A DNA stretch of 42,387 bases, from NCBI GenBank assembly GCA_031291335.1, contig JARLJF010000099.1, forward strand, positions 1 through 42,387, in the 5' to 3' direction. Each line of letters starts with the position of its first letter. Positions within the stretch are counted from its first letter, which is position 1. This document shows positions 1-8,435 of this stretch, in pieces. Below the pieces are notes generated by a model that saw only the letters and a list, made by a program, of their open reading frames with translations, did not search any database and was not told where the DNA came from. A program made the position numbers and the translations under genes. Origin of the DNA: Pandoraea sp. (GTDB taxonomy: Bacteria; Pseudomonadota; Gammaproteobacteria; Burkholderiales; Burkholderiaceae).

Positions 1-93
1 ATGGAATCGTTATCTTGCGACAAGCAATTTGGCTCGCTACTGTTCGATGCAATTGCATTTCTTGTGGCACGCATGTGCCCGAAGGTAGTGACC

Positions 94-1188
94 ATGTCTT
101 TCCTGACTTTGACGGATGTTTCCAAGACGTTTGGCGAGTTGAACGCCGTCTCGAACGTCAATCTCTCGGTGGAAAAGGGCGAGTTCGTCTCGCTGCTCGG
201 CCCTTCGGGCTGCGGCAAGACCACCACGTTGCAGATGATTGCGGGCTTTGTCGAAGCCACGACCGGGCGTATTACGCTCGACGGACGCGACATCACGCAT
301 ATGCGCCCGAACAAGCGCGGTCTGGGTATCGTGTTCCAGAGCTACGCGCTGTTCCCGCACATGACCGTGGCAGACAACGTCGGGTTCGGTCTGGAGATGC
401 GCGGCGTCGACAAGAGCGAGCGTAACGACCGCATTCGCGAAGCGCTTGCCCTTGTGCGACTCGACACCCTCGGTCATCGCTACCCGCGCGAACTCTCGGG
501 CGGTCAGCGTCAGCGCGTGGCTATCGCGCGCGCGGTCGTGATCGCACCGCCCGTGCTGTTGCTCGACGAACCAATGTCCAACCTCGACGCCAAGCTGCGC
601 GAAGACATGCAATTCGAGCTGCGCTCGATCCAGCGCAAGATCGGCACGACCACGATCATGGTCACGCACGATCAGTCCGAAGCGCTGTCGATCAGCGACC
701 GCGTCGTGGTCATGGAAGCCGGTCGCATTACGCAGGTCGATACTCCGTACCGGGCTTATGAGCGTCCGGAAACGCCGTTCGTCTCGCAGTTCATCGGCAA
801 GGCCAACATGCTGGCCGGCCGTGTGGCGGCGCGCGACGACGAACATCTGCACATTGAACTGGGCGCGCAACTCGTGCAGCGCGCTTCGCTGGCGAACCTC
901 TCGCCCCGGGATCGCAGCATGGCCGTTGGCGATGCCATCACCATGTGCCTACGTCCTGAAAAGGTGCGTCTGTGCGCGCCGTCGGCGGGCCGTCTGTCGG
1001 CAACGGTGACGAGCCGCTTCTTCCTCGGCAGCCAGTGGCTGTACCGCGTGGACAGCGCGCTGGGCGAAGTGCTCGTGTGCTGTCAGAACGAAGGCGGCGA
1101 GCCGCTTGACGAAGGCGCACCGGTCGGCCTCGACTGGCAGGCGGAAGCCGTGCGCTTCGTCTCTGCGGGAGCGTGCGCGAATGGCTGA
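94..1188 (+). CDS. ABC transporter ATP-binding protein, polyamine/opine type (PotA-like)
   Basis: This is the ATPase that powers a small-molecule importer; it sits on the inner face of the inner membrane. Visible motifs: Walker A GPSGCGKTT (residues 36-44), Q-loop in VFQSYALFPHM, signature LSGGQRQRVAIARA, Walker B VLLLDEPMSNLD, and H-loop VTHDQSEA. A C-terminal TOBE-type region follows, so the 364 aa length fits the PotA/FbpC class. I chose the ATG at 94 because AAGGTAG lies just upstream and the family homology starts there; the frame stays open to the window edge, but the extra 31 residues resemble nothing in the family. It overlaps the next permease by 8 bp and opens a seven-gene operon. 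Substrate is inferred from the neighbours (an opine or amine), not from this subunit. Confidence 0.93.
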   Translation: MSFLTLTDVSKTFGELNAVSNVNLSVEKGEFVSLLGPSGCGKTTTLQMIAGFVEATTGRITLDGRDITHMRPNKRGLGIVFQSYALFPHMTVADNVGFGLEMRGVDKSERNDRIREALALVRLDTLGHRYPRELSGGQRQRVAIARAVVIAPPVLLLDEPMSNLDAKLREDMQFELRSIQRKIGTTTIMVTHDQSEALSISDRVVVMEAGRITQVDTPYRAYERPETPFVSQFIGKANMLAGRVAARDDEHLHIELGAQLVQRASLANLSPRDRSMAVGDAITMCLRPEKVRLCAPSAGRLSATVTSRFFLGSQWLYRVDSALGEVLVCCQNEGGEPLDEGAPVGLDWQAEAVRFVSAGACANG

Positions 1189-2086
1189 GACGCTGCAAGT
1201 TCCGCGCACTGACGTTGCGCCCGCCGCGCGTGCCCCGTGGCACGCGTATCTGCCGATGTGGGTGATGAGCGCACCGGCCATGCTGCTGTTCGTGGCGCTG
1301 GTTCTCATTCCGCTGCTCATGACGCTGGCGCTCACGTTCTACCAATTCGATCCGGCCAGTGGCCCGATCGCGGCGTTCCAGTTCGAGAACTACAAGGAAG
1401 TGCTGTTCGACTCGTACTTCCACACGATCTTCCTGCGCACGTTCGGCATCTCGCTCACGGTCACGGCGGTATGCGCCGTCGTGGGCACGTTCGAAGCCTA
1501 CGTGCTCTCGCGCATGGGCGATCCGTGGCGCTCGCTGTTTCTGCTGGTGATTCTCTCGCCGCTGCTCGTGTCCATCGTGGTGCGCGCCTTCGGCTGGAGC
1601 ATGCTGCTCAGCTCCGGCGGTCTGGTCAATCAGATGTTTAGCCTGCTCGGCATGGGGCCATACAAGATGGAGTACACCAACTTTGCGGTCGTCGTCGCGC
1701 TCGTGCACGTGATGCTGCCGTTCATGGTGATTCCCGTGTGGACCTCGCTGCAACGTCTCGATCCGCAGACGGAAAACGCTGCGCTGTCGCTGATGGCGTC
1801 GCCCGCGACCACGCTGCGCCGTATCGTGCTGCCGCAACTGGTGCCGGGCATTCTGTCGGGCAGCCTGATGGTGTTCGGCCTGTCGGCGAGTGCCTTCGCG
1901 ATCCCGAGCCTGCTGGGCGGACGCCGCCTCAAAGTGGCCGCCACCGCCGTGTATGACCAGTTCCTCAGTTCACTGAACTGGCCGCTGGGCGCGACCATCG
2001 CGGTGCTGCTCCTTGTGGCGAACCTGATCGTGATGCTCACGTACTACCGCCTGCTCGAGCGCCGCTATTCGCGCAGCATGGGTTAA
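1181..2086 (+). CDS. ABC transporter permease (PotB-like)
   Basis: This is one of two inner-membrane permease subunits of the importer. The 301 aa protein has a short polar N-terminus, a first hydrophobic helix near residues 25-50, and five more predicted helices. The EAA loop that docks on the ATPase is visible as ENAALSLMASPATTLRRIVLPQ (cited here by its ends E-N-A-A and V-L-P-Q). The ATG at 1181 overlaps the ATPase stop by 8 bp, which points to translational coupling. It matches the spermidine/putrescine/opine (BPD_transp_1) permease family. An alternative upstream start near 1106 would lie inside the ATPase gene and adds residues not expected in the family. Confidence 0.92.
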   Translation: MAETLQVPRTDVAPAARAPWHAYLPMWVMSAPAMLLFVALVLIPLLMTLALTFYQFDPASGPIAAFQFENYKEVLFDSYFHTIFLRTFGISLTVTAVCAVVGTFEAYVLSRMGDPWRSLFLLVILSPLLVSIVVRAFGWSMLLSSGGLVNQMFSLLGMGPYKMEYTNFAVVVALVHVMLPFMVIPVWTSLQRLDPQTENAALSLMASPATTLRRIVLPQLVPGILSGSLMVFGLSASAFAIPSLLGGRRLKVAATAVYDQFLSSLNWPLGATIAVLLLVANLIVMLTYYRLLERRYSRSMG

Positions 2087-2117
2087 GGCCACCGCAGAAC
2101 AGAACTCACTCGCCATC

Positions 2118-2912
2118 ATGCGTAAAAACAGCCCCCTGGCGCTCGCGTTCCATACGCTCGTCATTCTCTTCGTCCTCGCACCGATGATCATCGTCGTGCT
2201 GGTCGCGTTCACGCCGGAACAAACGCTCTCGCTGCCCACACGCGGCGTGTCGCTGCGCTGGTTCCGCGCGATTCTCGACTACCCCGATTTCATTGCGTCG
2301 TTCTTTACCAGCCTGAAGCTCGCGTTCCTGTCGGCCACGCTCTCGCTCGTGATCGCGTTGCCCGCTGCCCTGGCGATCGGCCGCTCGCGTTTTCCGGGGC
2401 GTAATTTCCTCAACGGCCTGCTGCTTTCGCCGCTGGTGATCCCGGGCCTCGTACTCGGTATCGCGCTGCTGCGCTTCTTCGCCATGCTCGGGGTGACCGG
2501 CTCGTTCGGTGCGCTGATCTTCGCGCACATGATTATCGTGACGCCGTTCATCATGCGCCTGGTGCTGGCGTCGATCAGCGGGCTCGACCGCAGTGTCGAA
2601 AACGCGGCGGCCTCGCTCGGTGCGGGTTCGTGGACGACGTTCCGTCGCGTGACCATGCCGATGATCCTGCCGGGCATTACCGGTGGCTGGCTGCTCGCGT
2701 TCATCAACAGCTTCGACGAACTGACGATGTCGGTCTTCCTCACGGCGCCGCAAACGGTCACGCTGCCGGTGCGCATGTACATGTACGCCACCGAGTCGAT
2801 CGATCCGATGATGGCGTCCGTCTCGGCGCTGGTCATTGCCGTGACGCTGGGCGCGATGCTGTTGCTCGACCGTATCTACGGCCTGAATCGCATCCTGATC
2901 GGCCAGCATTGA
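2118..2912 (+). CDS. ABC transporter permease (PotC-like)
   Basis: This is the second permease subunit of the importer, 264 aa, the usual PotC size. It begins with a short basic stretch (MRKNSPL) followed by a hydrophobic helix, and has about six predicted membrane helices. The EAA loop is present (ENAAASLGAGSWTTFRRVTM), followed by the P-x-x-x-P-G-I-x-G-G segment common to this family. It begins 31 bp after the first permease and pairs with it to form the membrane channel. No odd features are seen. Confidence 0.93.
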   Translation: MRKNSPLALAFHTLVILFVLAPMIIVVLVAFTPEQTLSLPTRGVSLRWFRAILDYPDFIASFFTSLKLAFLSATLSLVIALPAALAIGRSRFPGRNFLNGLLLSPLVIPGLVLGIALLRFFAMLGVTGSFGALIFAHMIIVTPFIMRLVLASISGLDRSVENAAASLGAGSWTTFRRVTMPMILPGITGGWLLAFINSFDELTMSVFLTAPQTVTLPVRMYMYATESIDPMMASVSALVIAVTLGAMLLLDRIYGLNRILIGQH

Positions 2913-2935
2913 ACGCGCGCTACAAGACGACTCCT

Positions 2936-3337
2936 ATGTCCAGCTCTTCCCATTCTTCGCACGATTCACAGCCGTTGCGCGCGCCGGGTCAGTCCCATCC
3001 GCAACTGACGCGTCTGGCCGAGACGTCCCGTTCGCCCGTGACGTTCTATCTCGACGGCGAAGCGGTGCAGGCGCTTGCGGGCGACACGCTGCTTACGGCC
3101 ATCCTCACGCATCAGCGCCACGTGCGCATCAGCGAATTCAGCGGCACGCCGCGCGCGGGCTTCTGCCTGATCGGGGCATGTCAGGACTGCTGGGTGCGCT
3201 GCGAGTCGACGCCTGCTATCGGTGGCGACGCGCAACTCACGCGTCTGCGCGCCTGTTCGACGACGGTACAAGCCGGCATGCGCGTGGTAACGCGAGCCGC
3301 CGACGCCAACGAAGTGCACGGAGGCGCGAATGTCTGA
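2936..3337 (+). CDS. (2Fe-2S)-binding small subunit of an amine/opine dehydrogenase (HcnA-like)
   Basis: This is the 133 aa [2Fe-2S] subunit of a heterotrimeric flavin dehydrogenase. Cluster ligands fit the C-x4-C-x2-C ... C pattern: Cys77, Cys82, Cys85 and Cys107; Cys89 is an extra cysteine. The family includes HcnA (hydrogen cyanide synthase) and the small subunits of opine oxidases and dye-linked L-proline dehydrogenases. The start is the ATG at 2936, 23 bp after the permease stop; the frame is open further upstream but lies within the permease. Compared with HcnA (about 105 aa) it has about 30 extra Ser/His-rich residues at the N-terminus. The stop overlaps the next gene by 8 bp, which argues for stoichiometric expression. 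Confidence 0.88.
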   Translation: MSSSSHSSHDSQPLRAPGQSHPQLTRLAETSRSPVTFYLDGEAVQALAGDTLLTAILTHQRHVRISEFSGTPRAGFCLIGACQDCWVRCESTPAIGGDAQLTRLRACSTTVQAGMRVVTRAADANEVHGGANV

Positions 3338-4754
3338 GCGCGCCGAAATCGTCATCGTGGGCGCCGGTCCGGCGGGCATTCGCGCGGCGCAGACGCTGGT
3401 CGCTGCGGGGCTGCGCCCGATCGTGCTCGACGAGAACGTGCGATGGGGCGGTCAGATCTACCGTCAGCCGCCCGCCGGTGCCGGGTTCACGCGCACCAAG
3501 CAGGCGCTATACGGCTTCGAAGCCGCCAAAGCCGACGCTGTCCACACCACGATGGCGGCGTTGTTGCCGCAGGTCGACTATCGTCCCGAGACACTCGTGT
3601 GGGCTTGCGATCCGAAGCATCTCCATACGATGCACGGTGGCCGGGAAACGCCGGTGGCGTTCAGTCATCTGATCATTGCCAGCGGCGCGACCGATCGCGT
3701 GCTGCCGTTGCCGGGCTGGACGTTGCCGGGCGTATACACGCTGGGCGGCGCGCAGGTCGCCCTCAAGTCACAGGGCTGCGCCATTGGCGAGCGCGTCGTG
3801 TTCGCGGGCACCGGGCCGCTGCTGTACCTCGTGGCGTACCAATATGCGAAAGCCGGGGCGAATGTCGTCGCGGTGCTCGACACCAGCGCGTTTGCCGCGC
3901 AGGCCAAGGCCACCCCGCGTTTGCTGAATCAGCCCGCGACGTTCGCCAAGGGTGTCTATTACGTGGGATGGCTGCGCTCGCGTGGCGTGCGTATCGAACA
4001 TGGCGTGACGCTCGAAGGTATCGAGGGCACGGCAGGGGTGCGTGCGATTCGCTGGCAGCGGGGTGGCCGTGAACACTCACTCGAATGCAGCGCCGTCGGG
4101 CTGGGCTTCGGGCTGCGTCCTGAGACGCAACTGGCGGATCTGGCCGGTTGCCGTTTCGTCTTCGACGATCTCAACCGCTGCTGGCTGCCTGAGCGTGACG
4201 CCGCCGGCCGCAGCTCGCAGGCCGGCATCTATCTGGCGGGCGACGGGGCAGGCATTGCCGGCGCAGACGCCGCCGAACTGGCGGGCCGGCGCGCCGCGCT
4301 TGCGTTGCTCGAAGACCTCGGCATCGCCGCACCGGTCGTGCCCGATGCTCCCGACGCGCCCGCCATCGAACGCAAGCTCGCGAGCAATCGCCGCTTCCGC
4401 GAAGGCATCGAACAGGCGTTCGCGTTGCCGGAGAATCCCGCGGCGCGGTGGCCGGACGAAATGCTTGTGTGCCGTTGTGAAGAGGTCGATGCACGGACAT
4501 TGCGTGAATGCGTTCGCCATGACGGCGTAACCGAGATCAATCGTCTCAAGGCGCTGACCCGCGTGGGCATGGGGCGCTGTCAGGGCCGGATGTGCGGCGA
4601 AGCCGCGTGCCATTTGCTGGCCGAGGCGAGCGGGCAGACGTTCGCGCAAGTGGGGCGTCTGCGGGCGCAGGCGCCGATCAAACCGATTCCGATTGCACCG
4701 ATGCTATTCGACGAAAATGTCGCCGCCATTCCCGAAGAGGCGCGCGATGAGTGA
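3330..4754 (+). CDS. FAD/NAD(P)-binding oxidoreductase subunit with C-terminal [2Fe-2S] domain (HcnB/OoxA-like)
   Basis: This is the large flavoprotein subunit, 474 aa. The N-terminal dinucleotide fold shows GAGPAG (residues 11-16); a second nucleotide-binding region with FAGTGPLLY lies near residue 160. The C-terminus carries a BFD-like [2Fe-2S] domain with Cys381-x-Cys383 and Cys417-x4-Cys422. This architecture is that of HcnB, OoxA/NoxA and the alpha subunits of dye-linked proline dehydrogenases, which pass electrons from a flavin-bound amine substrate to the respiratory chain. It overlaps both neighbours by 8 bp. Because an ABC importer flanks it, I infer a catabolic role on an imported N-substituted amino acid rather than cyanide production. 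Confidence 0.9.
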   Translation: MSERAEIVIVGAGPAGIRAAQTLVAAGLRPIVLDENVRWGGQIYRQPPAGAGFTRTKQALYGFEAAKADAVHTTMAALLPQVDYRPETLVWACDPKHLHTMHGGRETPVAFSHLIIASGATDRVLPLPGWTLPGVYTLGGAQVALKSQGCAIGERVVFAGTGPLLYLVAYQYAKAGANVVAVLDTSAFAAQAKATPRLLNQPATFAKGVYYVGWLRSRGVRIEHGVTLEGIEGTAGVRAIRWQRGGREHSLECSAVGLGFGLRPETQLADLAGCRFVFDDLNRCWLPERDAAGRSSQAGIYLAGDGAGIAGADAAELAGRRAALALLEDLGIAAPVVPDAPDAPAIERKLASNRRFREGIEQAFALPENPAARWPDEMLVCRCEEVDARTLRECVRHDGVTEINRLKALTRVGMGRCQGRMCGEAACHLLAEASGQTFAQVGRLRAQAPIKPIPIAPMLFDENVAAIPEEARDE

Positions 4755-5883
4755 GACCTTGCATTACGACGTCGTCGTCGCGGGGGGCGGGCTGGTCGGT
4801 GCATCGGCAGCGCGTGCGCTGGCCGAGCGTGGCCTGCGCGTCGCGTTGTTCGAGCGACGCTATTGCGGTGCGCAAGCCAGCGGCGTGAACTACGGCGGTG
4901 TGCGCTGTCAGGGCCGCCCGGAAGAGCAGCTGCCGCTCGCCATGCGGGCGCGAAAGATATGGGATCGTCTGCCTGAACTGATCGGGATCGACGGTGAGTT
5001 TGTGCGTTCGGGCCATCTGCGTCTCGCACGCCGCGAGAGCGATCTGGAACCGCTCGACGCGTGGTCGGCCATGGCGAGCGGTTACGGTCTGGCGACCACG
5101 GTGTATCGAGGGGCCGAGTTCCGCCAACGTTTTCCGTGGCTGGGTGACGGCGCGGTCGGCGGCTCGCTGTGCCTGAGCGATGGCCACGCGAATCCGCGTC
5201 TCGTGTCACCGGCGTTTGCCCGTGCGGCGCGTGCGCTTGGCGCCGACGTGCACGAGCGTACGCCGATCACCGCGATGGCCCATGACGGCGTGCGCTTTCA
5301 ACTGACGGCGCAGCCCGATGAGGGCGCGACGTTGCAGGTGAGTTGCGACTGGCTGCTCAACACGTCCGGGGCGTGGGCAAATCATATCGCCGGCACGTTC
5401 GGCGAGCGTGTGCCGATGCATGCCATCTACCCGAACATGTGGGTGACGGAGCCGTTGCCCAGGTTCATCGGCCACAACCTCGGCGTGTATGGCGGCGGTG
5501 TGTACGCGCGTCAGGTCGAGCGCGGCAACTGCGTGATCGGCGGCGGACGCGGCACCGGTGACGGCGAATACGCGCAGCCATCGGCCGACACGACCCGCGC
5601 CGTCATGCGCGAGGCTTGCGCGTTGCTGCCTGCATTGCGTAACGCGTTGCTCATTCGCACGTGGAGCGGCGTGGAGGGCGAGACGCCCGACAACAACCCG
5701 ATCATCGGCATGAGCCGTACGACACCGCGTCTGGTGCATGCCTTCGGCTTCTCGGGCGGCGGTTTCCTGCTCGCCCCTGGTGTGGGCGATGTGCTTGCCG
5801 ATCTGGTCACGCAAGGCGAGACGGCGACGCCGATCGATGCCTTTGCCGTCGACCGGTTCGCGCAGGTGAGTGCCGAAGTCTGA
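4747..5883 (+). CDS. FAD-dependent oxidoreductase catalytic subunit, DAO family (HcnC/OoxB-like)
   Basis: This is a 378 aa D-amino-acid-oxidase (DAO) family flavoprotein, the likely substrate-oxidising subunit. The FAD-binding motif GGGLVG lies at residues 13-18, followed by an acidic/basic strand end (LFERR). A C-terminal FSGGGFLLAPGVG segment matches the second FAD contact of sarcosine oxidase and glycine oxidase relatives. The ATG at 4747 overlaps the stop of the preceding gene by 8 bp. Together with the two genes before it, this gives the small/large/catalytic order seen in hcnABC. The family oxidises secondary or primary amines of amino acids to imines; the actual substrate cannot be read from the sequence. 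Confidence 0.9.
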   Translation: MSETLHYDVVVAGGGLVGASAARALAERGLRVALFERRYCGAQASGVNYGGVRCQGRPEEQLPLAMRARKIWDRLPELIGIDGEFVRSGHLRLARRESDLEPLDAWSAMASGYGLATTVYRGAEFRQRFPWLGDGAVGGSLCLSDGHANPRLVSPAFARAARALGADVHERTPITAMAHDGVRFQLTAQPDEGATLQVSCDWLLNTSGAWANHIAGTFGERVPMHAIYPNMWVTEPLPRFIGHNLGVYGGGVYARQVERGNCVIGGGRGTGDGEYAQPSADTTRAVMREACALLPALRNALLIRTWSGVEGETPDNNPIIGMSRTTPRLVHAFGFSGGGFLLAPGVGDVLADLVTQGETATPIDAFAVDRFAQVSAEV

Positions 5884-5963
5884 TGAACCTATCGCATTCC
5901 GTACGTTCAGAGTCCGTCCCAAAACTACCTTCCTAACACCCTGGAAACGCAAGGAGAACCACG

Positions 5964-7010
5964 ATGAAGCTATCCCGTAAGGTCGTCATGTGCGCTGCGG
6001 CGCTGGCATTGGGCGCGAGCAGCGCGGCCTGGTCGCAGTCCAAAACGCTCTACATCGGCATGAATGGCGGCCCGATGGAAAAGGCTTACACGAGCCAGGT
6101 CTTCCCGGAGTTCGAGAAGGCCAATAACGTGAAGGTCGTGGTGGTGCCGGGCACGTCGTCGGACGTGCTGGCCAAGCTGCTTGCCAACCGTAACAGCCCG
6201 CAGATGCATGTGGTGTTTCTGGACGACGGCGTGATGGCCCGTGCCATCAGCATGGGGGTGTGCCAGAAGCTGGACGATTCGCCCGTGCTCAAGGAGCTGA
6301 TGCCGTCCGCACGCGTGAAGGACGACATGGGCGCCGGTGTGCAACTGGGGATGACCGGTATCGGCTACAACACCAAGCTCTTCAAGGAGAAGGGCTGGGC
6401 GGCGCCGACGTCATGGACCGACTTCGCCGATCCGAAGTTCAAGGGCAAGGTGGTGTTCCAGTCGGCATCGAGCAGCACGTTCGGTCTGCACGGCTTCCTC
6501 GCACTGAACCGCATCTGGGGCGGCAGCGAGACGAACGTCGAGCCGGGCTTCACCAAGTGGGCCTCGACCGTGGGTCCGAACGTTGTCGAGTACATCCCGA
6601 ACTCGGCCAAGCTCTCGGAAATGATCCAGACCGGCGAAGCGGCCATCTTCCCGCTGACCCCGACGGCCGTGAGCGATCTGCAGGACAAGGGCATTCAGGT
6701 GGGGTATGTCGCGCCCAAGGAAGGCGCGGTGCAGTTGCTCGTCGACCTGTGCGTGGTGAAGAACAGCCCGGACAACGCCATGGCACAGAAGCTCGCGCAG
6801 TATCTGCTGTCGGCCAAGGGCCAGACGCTGGCGGCCGCTGCCGGCGCCTATATCCCGACCAACCCGCAAGCGACTGTGCCGCCCGCGATGCAGAAGCGTC
6901 TGGGCAAGATGGATGATCTGGTCAAGAACCTCAAGACCGTGGATTGGGACGCCATCAACCAGCGCCGCGCGCAGTGGGATCAGCGCTGGAATCGCCAGAT
7001 CGAGCAGTAA
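5964..7010 (+). CDS. ABC transporter periplasmic substrate-binding protein (PotD-like)
   Basis: This is the 348 aa periplasmic receptor of the importer. It has a clear Sec signal (MKLSRK, hydrophobic core, Ala-rich, likely cleavage near AWS-Q about residue 25), then a type II binding-protein fold beginning TLYIGMNGGPMEKAY. A strong ribosome site AAGGAG lies 7 nt before the ATG. It is the last gene of the operon, 80 bp after the oxidoreductase, and is followed by a strong terminator. The good ribosome site fits the high level that binding proteins need relative to the membrane subunits. Family: spermidine/putrescine/opine/iron binding proteins; ligand unknown. Confidence 0.92.
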   Translation: MKLSRKVVMCAAALALGASSAAWSQSKTLYIGMNGGPMEKAYTSQVFPEFEKANNVKVVVVPGTSSDVLAKLLANRNSPQMHVVFLDDGVMARAISMGVCQKLDDSPVLKELMPSARVKDDMGAGVQLGMTGIGYNTKLFKEKGWAAPTSWTDFADPKFKGKVVFQSASSSTFGLHGFLALNRIWGGSETNVEPGFTKWASTVGPNVVEYIPNSAKLSEMIQTGEAAIFPLTPTAVSDLQDKGIQVGYVAPKEGAVQLLVDLCVVKNSPDNAMAQKLAQYLLSAKGQTLAAAAGAYIPTNPQATVPPAMQKRLGKMDDLVKNLKTVDWDAINQRRAQWDQRWNRQIEQ

Positions 7011-7060
7011 TCTCGACACCGTTCTCGCGCGCATGCCTGTCATGCGCGACGCGGATGAAC

Positions 7061-7097
7061 AACGCCGGGCCCCTCAGGGTGGCCCGGCGTTTTTTTT
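7061..7097 (+). terminator. Rho-independent terminator after the ABC/oxidoreductase operon
   Basis: An 11-bp stem (AACGCCGGGCC paired with GGCCCGGCGTT) closes a short loop and runs straight into a series of T on the + strand. It lies 50 bp after the binding-protein stop. Read on the minus strand it could also stop the BLUF gene, but the T tail there is weak. Confidence 0.9.
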
Positions 7098-7113
7098 GGC
7101 TCGGTATGCGGGG

Positions 7114-7527
7114 TTACATCGCGTCCGACTTGGCGGCGAGTGCGGCGAAGGCGGCGACGAGGGCGGGGTGATCGACATGATCGACGCGATCGGCGGGCAT
7201 GACAAAGGCGTGAAGTGAGTGCGCGGGTTCGTCGAGCATCAGATAGCCCAGGCTCCACGTGGGGAAAGCACCGGGCTTTGCCGGTGTGCCATCGAGCAAC
7301 ACCTGAATGTCGGTATGGTTACGCGATGCGTCGATGCGCTGACGGGCATCGGCGAGCGGTTCACTGGGACCTTCGATGTACTGATAGAACATCGCACCAT
7401 CGAATAGCAGCACGCCGGTGATGTTGTAGGTGGCGTTGAATCCGCGCGAATTGACGATGATCTTCGACAGTTCCCGCAGATCGAGGTCGGGCACCGCTCG
7501 GCTCAGGTATGCGTAACACTCGGTCAT
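7114..7527 (-). CDS. BLUF-domain blue-light photoreceptor, stand-alone
   Basis: This is a 137 aa protein made almost only of one BLUF domain, a flavin-binding blue-light sensor. The photocycle residues are Tyr7 (in YLSRA), Asn31 and Gln49 (in FYQYIEG); their spacings of 24 and 18 equal those of AppA Tyr21-Asn45-Gln63. NITGVLLFDG (35-44) is the family core. A Trp (Trp91, FPTWSLGY) is near the AppA Trp104 position. There is no output domain, so it must act through a partner, as short BLUF proteins do. I chose ATG 7527; the frame runs further upstream but the domain begins here. A diguanylate cyclase lies 0.9 kb away, a possible but unproven partner. Confidence 0.93.
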   Translation of the reverse strand: MTECYAYLSRAVPDLDLRELSKIIVNSRGFNATYNITGVLLFDGAMFYQYIEGPSEPLADARQRIDASRNHTDIQVLLDGTPAKPGAFPTWSLGYLMLDEPAHSLHAFVMPADRVDHVDHPALVAAFAALAAKSDAM

Positions 7528-7640
7528 CCGTTTCGTCTCCCCCGGAACAGGCGGCGCATTGGCACACGATTTTTTTGGCGTCGACGAGGCGTCAACGCAC
7601 ATTAGAATACCTCATGTGCGAAGCCCGGGACTCACGCGCC

Positions 7641-8390
7641 ATGCCGATCAACTATCTACGTGGATTCACCCAGCCGATGCGCACGGACGCTGCGAACCGG
7701 CGTCTGGGCAACTCGCTCGCCTTTGTGGCGGGCGCCGCCAATGCGGGCGGTTTTCTCGCCGTCGGACAGTACACGTCGCACATGTCGGGCATTGTCGCGG
7801 CGCTCTCCGACAATCTGGCGCTGGGGCAACTCGTGCTCGTGCTCGCCGGCTTTAGCGCCTTGCTGGCATTCCTGCTGGGTGCCGCGACGTCGGCGGTTCT
7901 GATTCACTGGGGGCGGCGTCACCATACGCATAGCGAATATGCCGCACCGCTGATGCTCGAAGCGCTGCTTCTGCTGACGTTCGGCGTGATGGGCGCCAAT
8001 CTTGAGGCGCATCGCGTGCTGTTCGTGCCCGCTACGATCGGCTTGCTGTGCTACGTCATGGGGTTGCAGAACGCGATCATCACCAAGATTTCCCGGGCCG
8101 AGATTCGAACGACGCATGTGACCGGTCTGGTGACCGACATCGGCATCGAACTGGGCAAGATGGGCTACTGGAACCGGCCCGGTGTGGCGGGCGATCTGCC
8201 GCGCGTGGCGGGGGACCGGCAGAAGCTGCGTTTGCTGTGTACGTTGCTGGGTATGTTTTTTCTGGGCGGCCTGACCGGTGCGCTCGGCTTCAAGTCTCTG
8301 GGTTTTGCGGCAACGATTCCGCTTGCGGTCGTCCTCATCACGCTGGCGATTGTGCCGTTGCTCGACGATATCGCGCGACATCCACACTGA
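7641..8390 (+). CDS. DUF1275 (YoaK-type) membrane protein
   Basis: This is a 249 aa inner-membrane protein of the DUF1275 family. About six hydrophobic segments are visible. The family's N-terminal block appears as LAFVAGAANAGGFLAVGQYTSHMSG, and the mid block as GLQNAIITKISRAEIRTTHVTG. Function in the family is unknown; it may be a transporter. It diverges from the BLUF gene with 113 bp between the starts. The start is uncertain: ATG 7641 is preferred because the next upstream ATG (7614) has no ribosome site, but neither site is strong. Confidence 0.85.
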   Translation: MPINYLRGFTQPMRTDAANRRLGNSLAFVAGAANAGGFLAVGQYTSHMSGIVAALSDNLALGQLVLVLAGFSALLAFLLGAATSAVLIHWGRRHHTHSEYAAPLMLEALLLLTFGVMGANLEAHRVLFVPATIGLLCYVMGLQNAIITKISRAEIRTTHVTGLVTDIGIELGKMGYWNRPGVAGDLPRVAGDRQKLRLLCTLLGMFFLGGLTGALGFKSLGFAATIPLAVVLITLAIVPLLDDIARHPH

Positions 8391-8435
8391 TCCCGGCGCT
8401 GGCATTCCCGCTGGCATCCCTTTCGACGATTGACT

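Noticed and set aside
2936..5883. Hydrogen cyanide synthase hcnABC
   Set aside because: Subunit order is the same, but the genes are embedded in an ABC importer operon and the small subunit is longer. A catabolic opine/amine dehydrogenase fits better; cyanide synthesis is not excluded.
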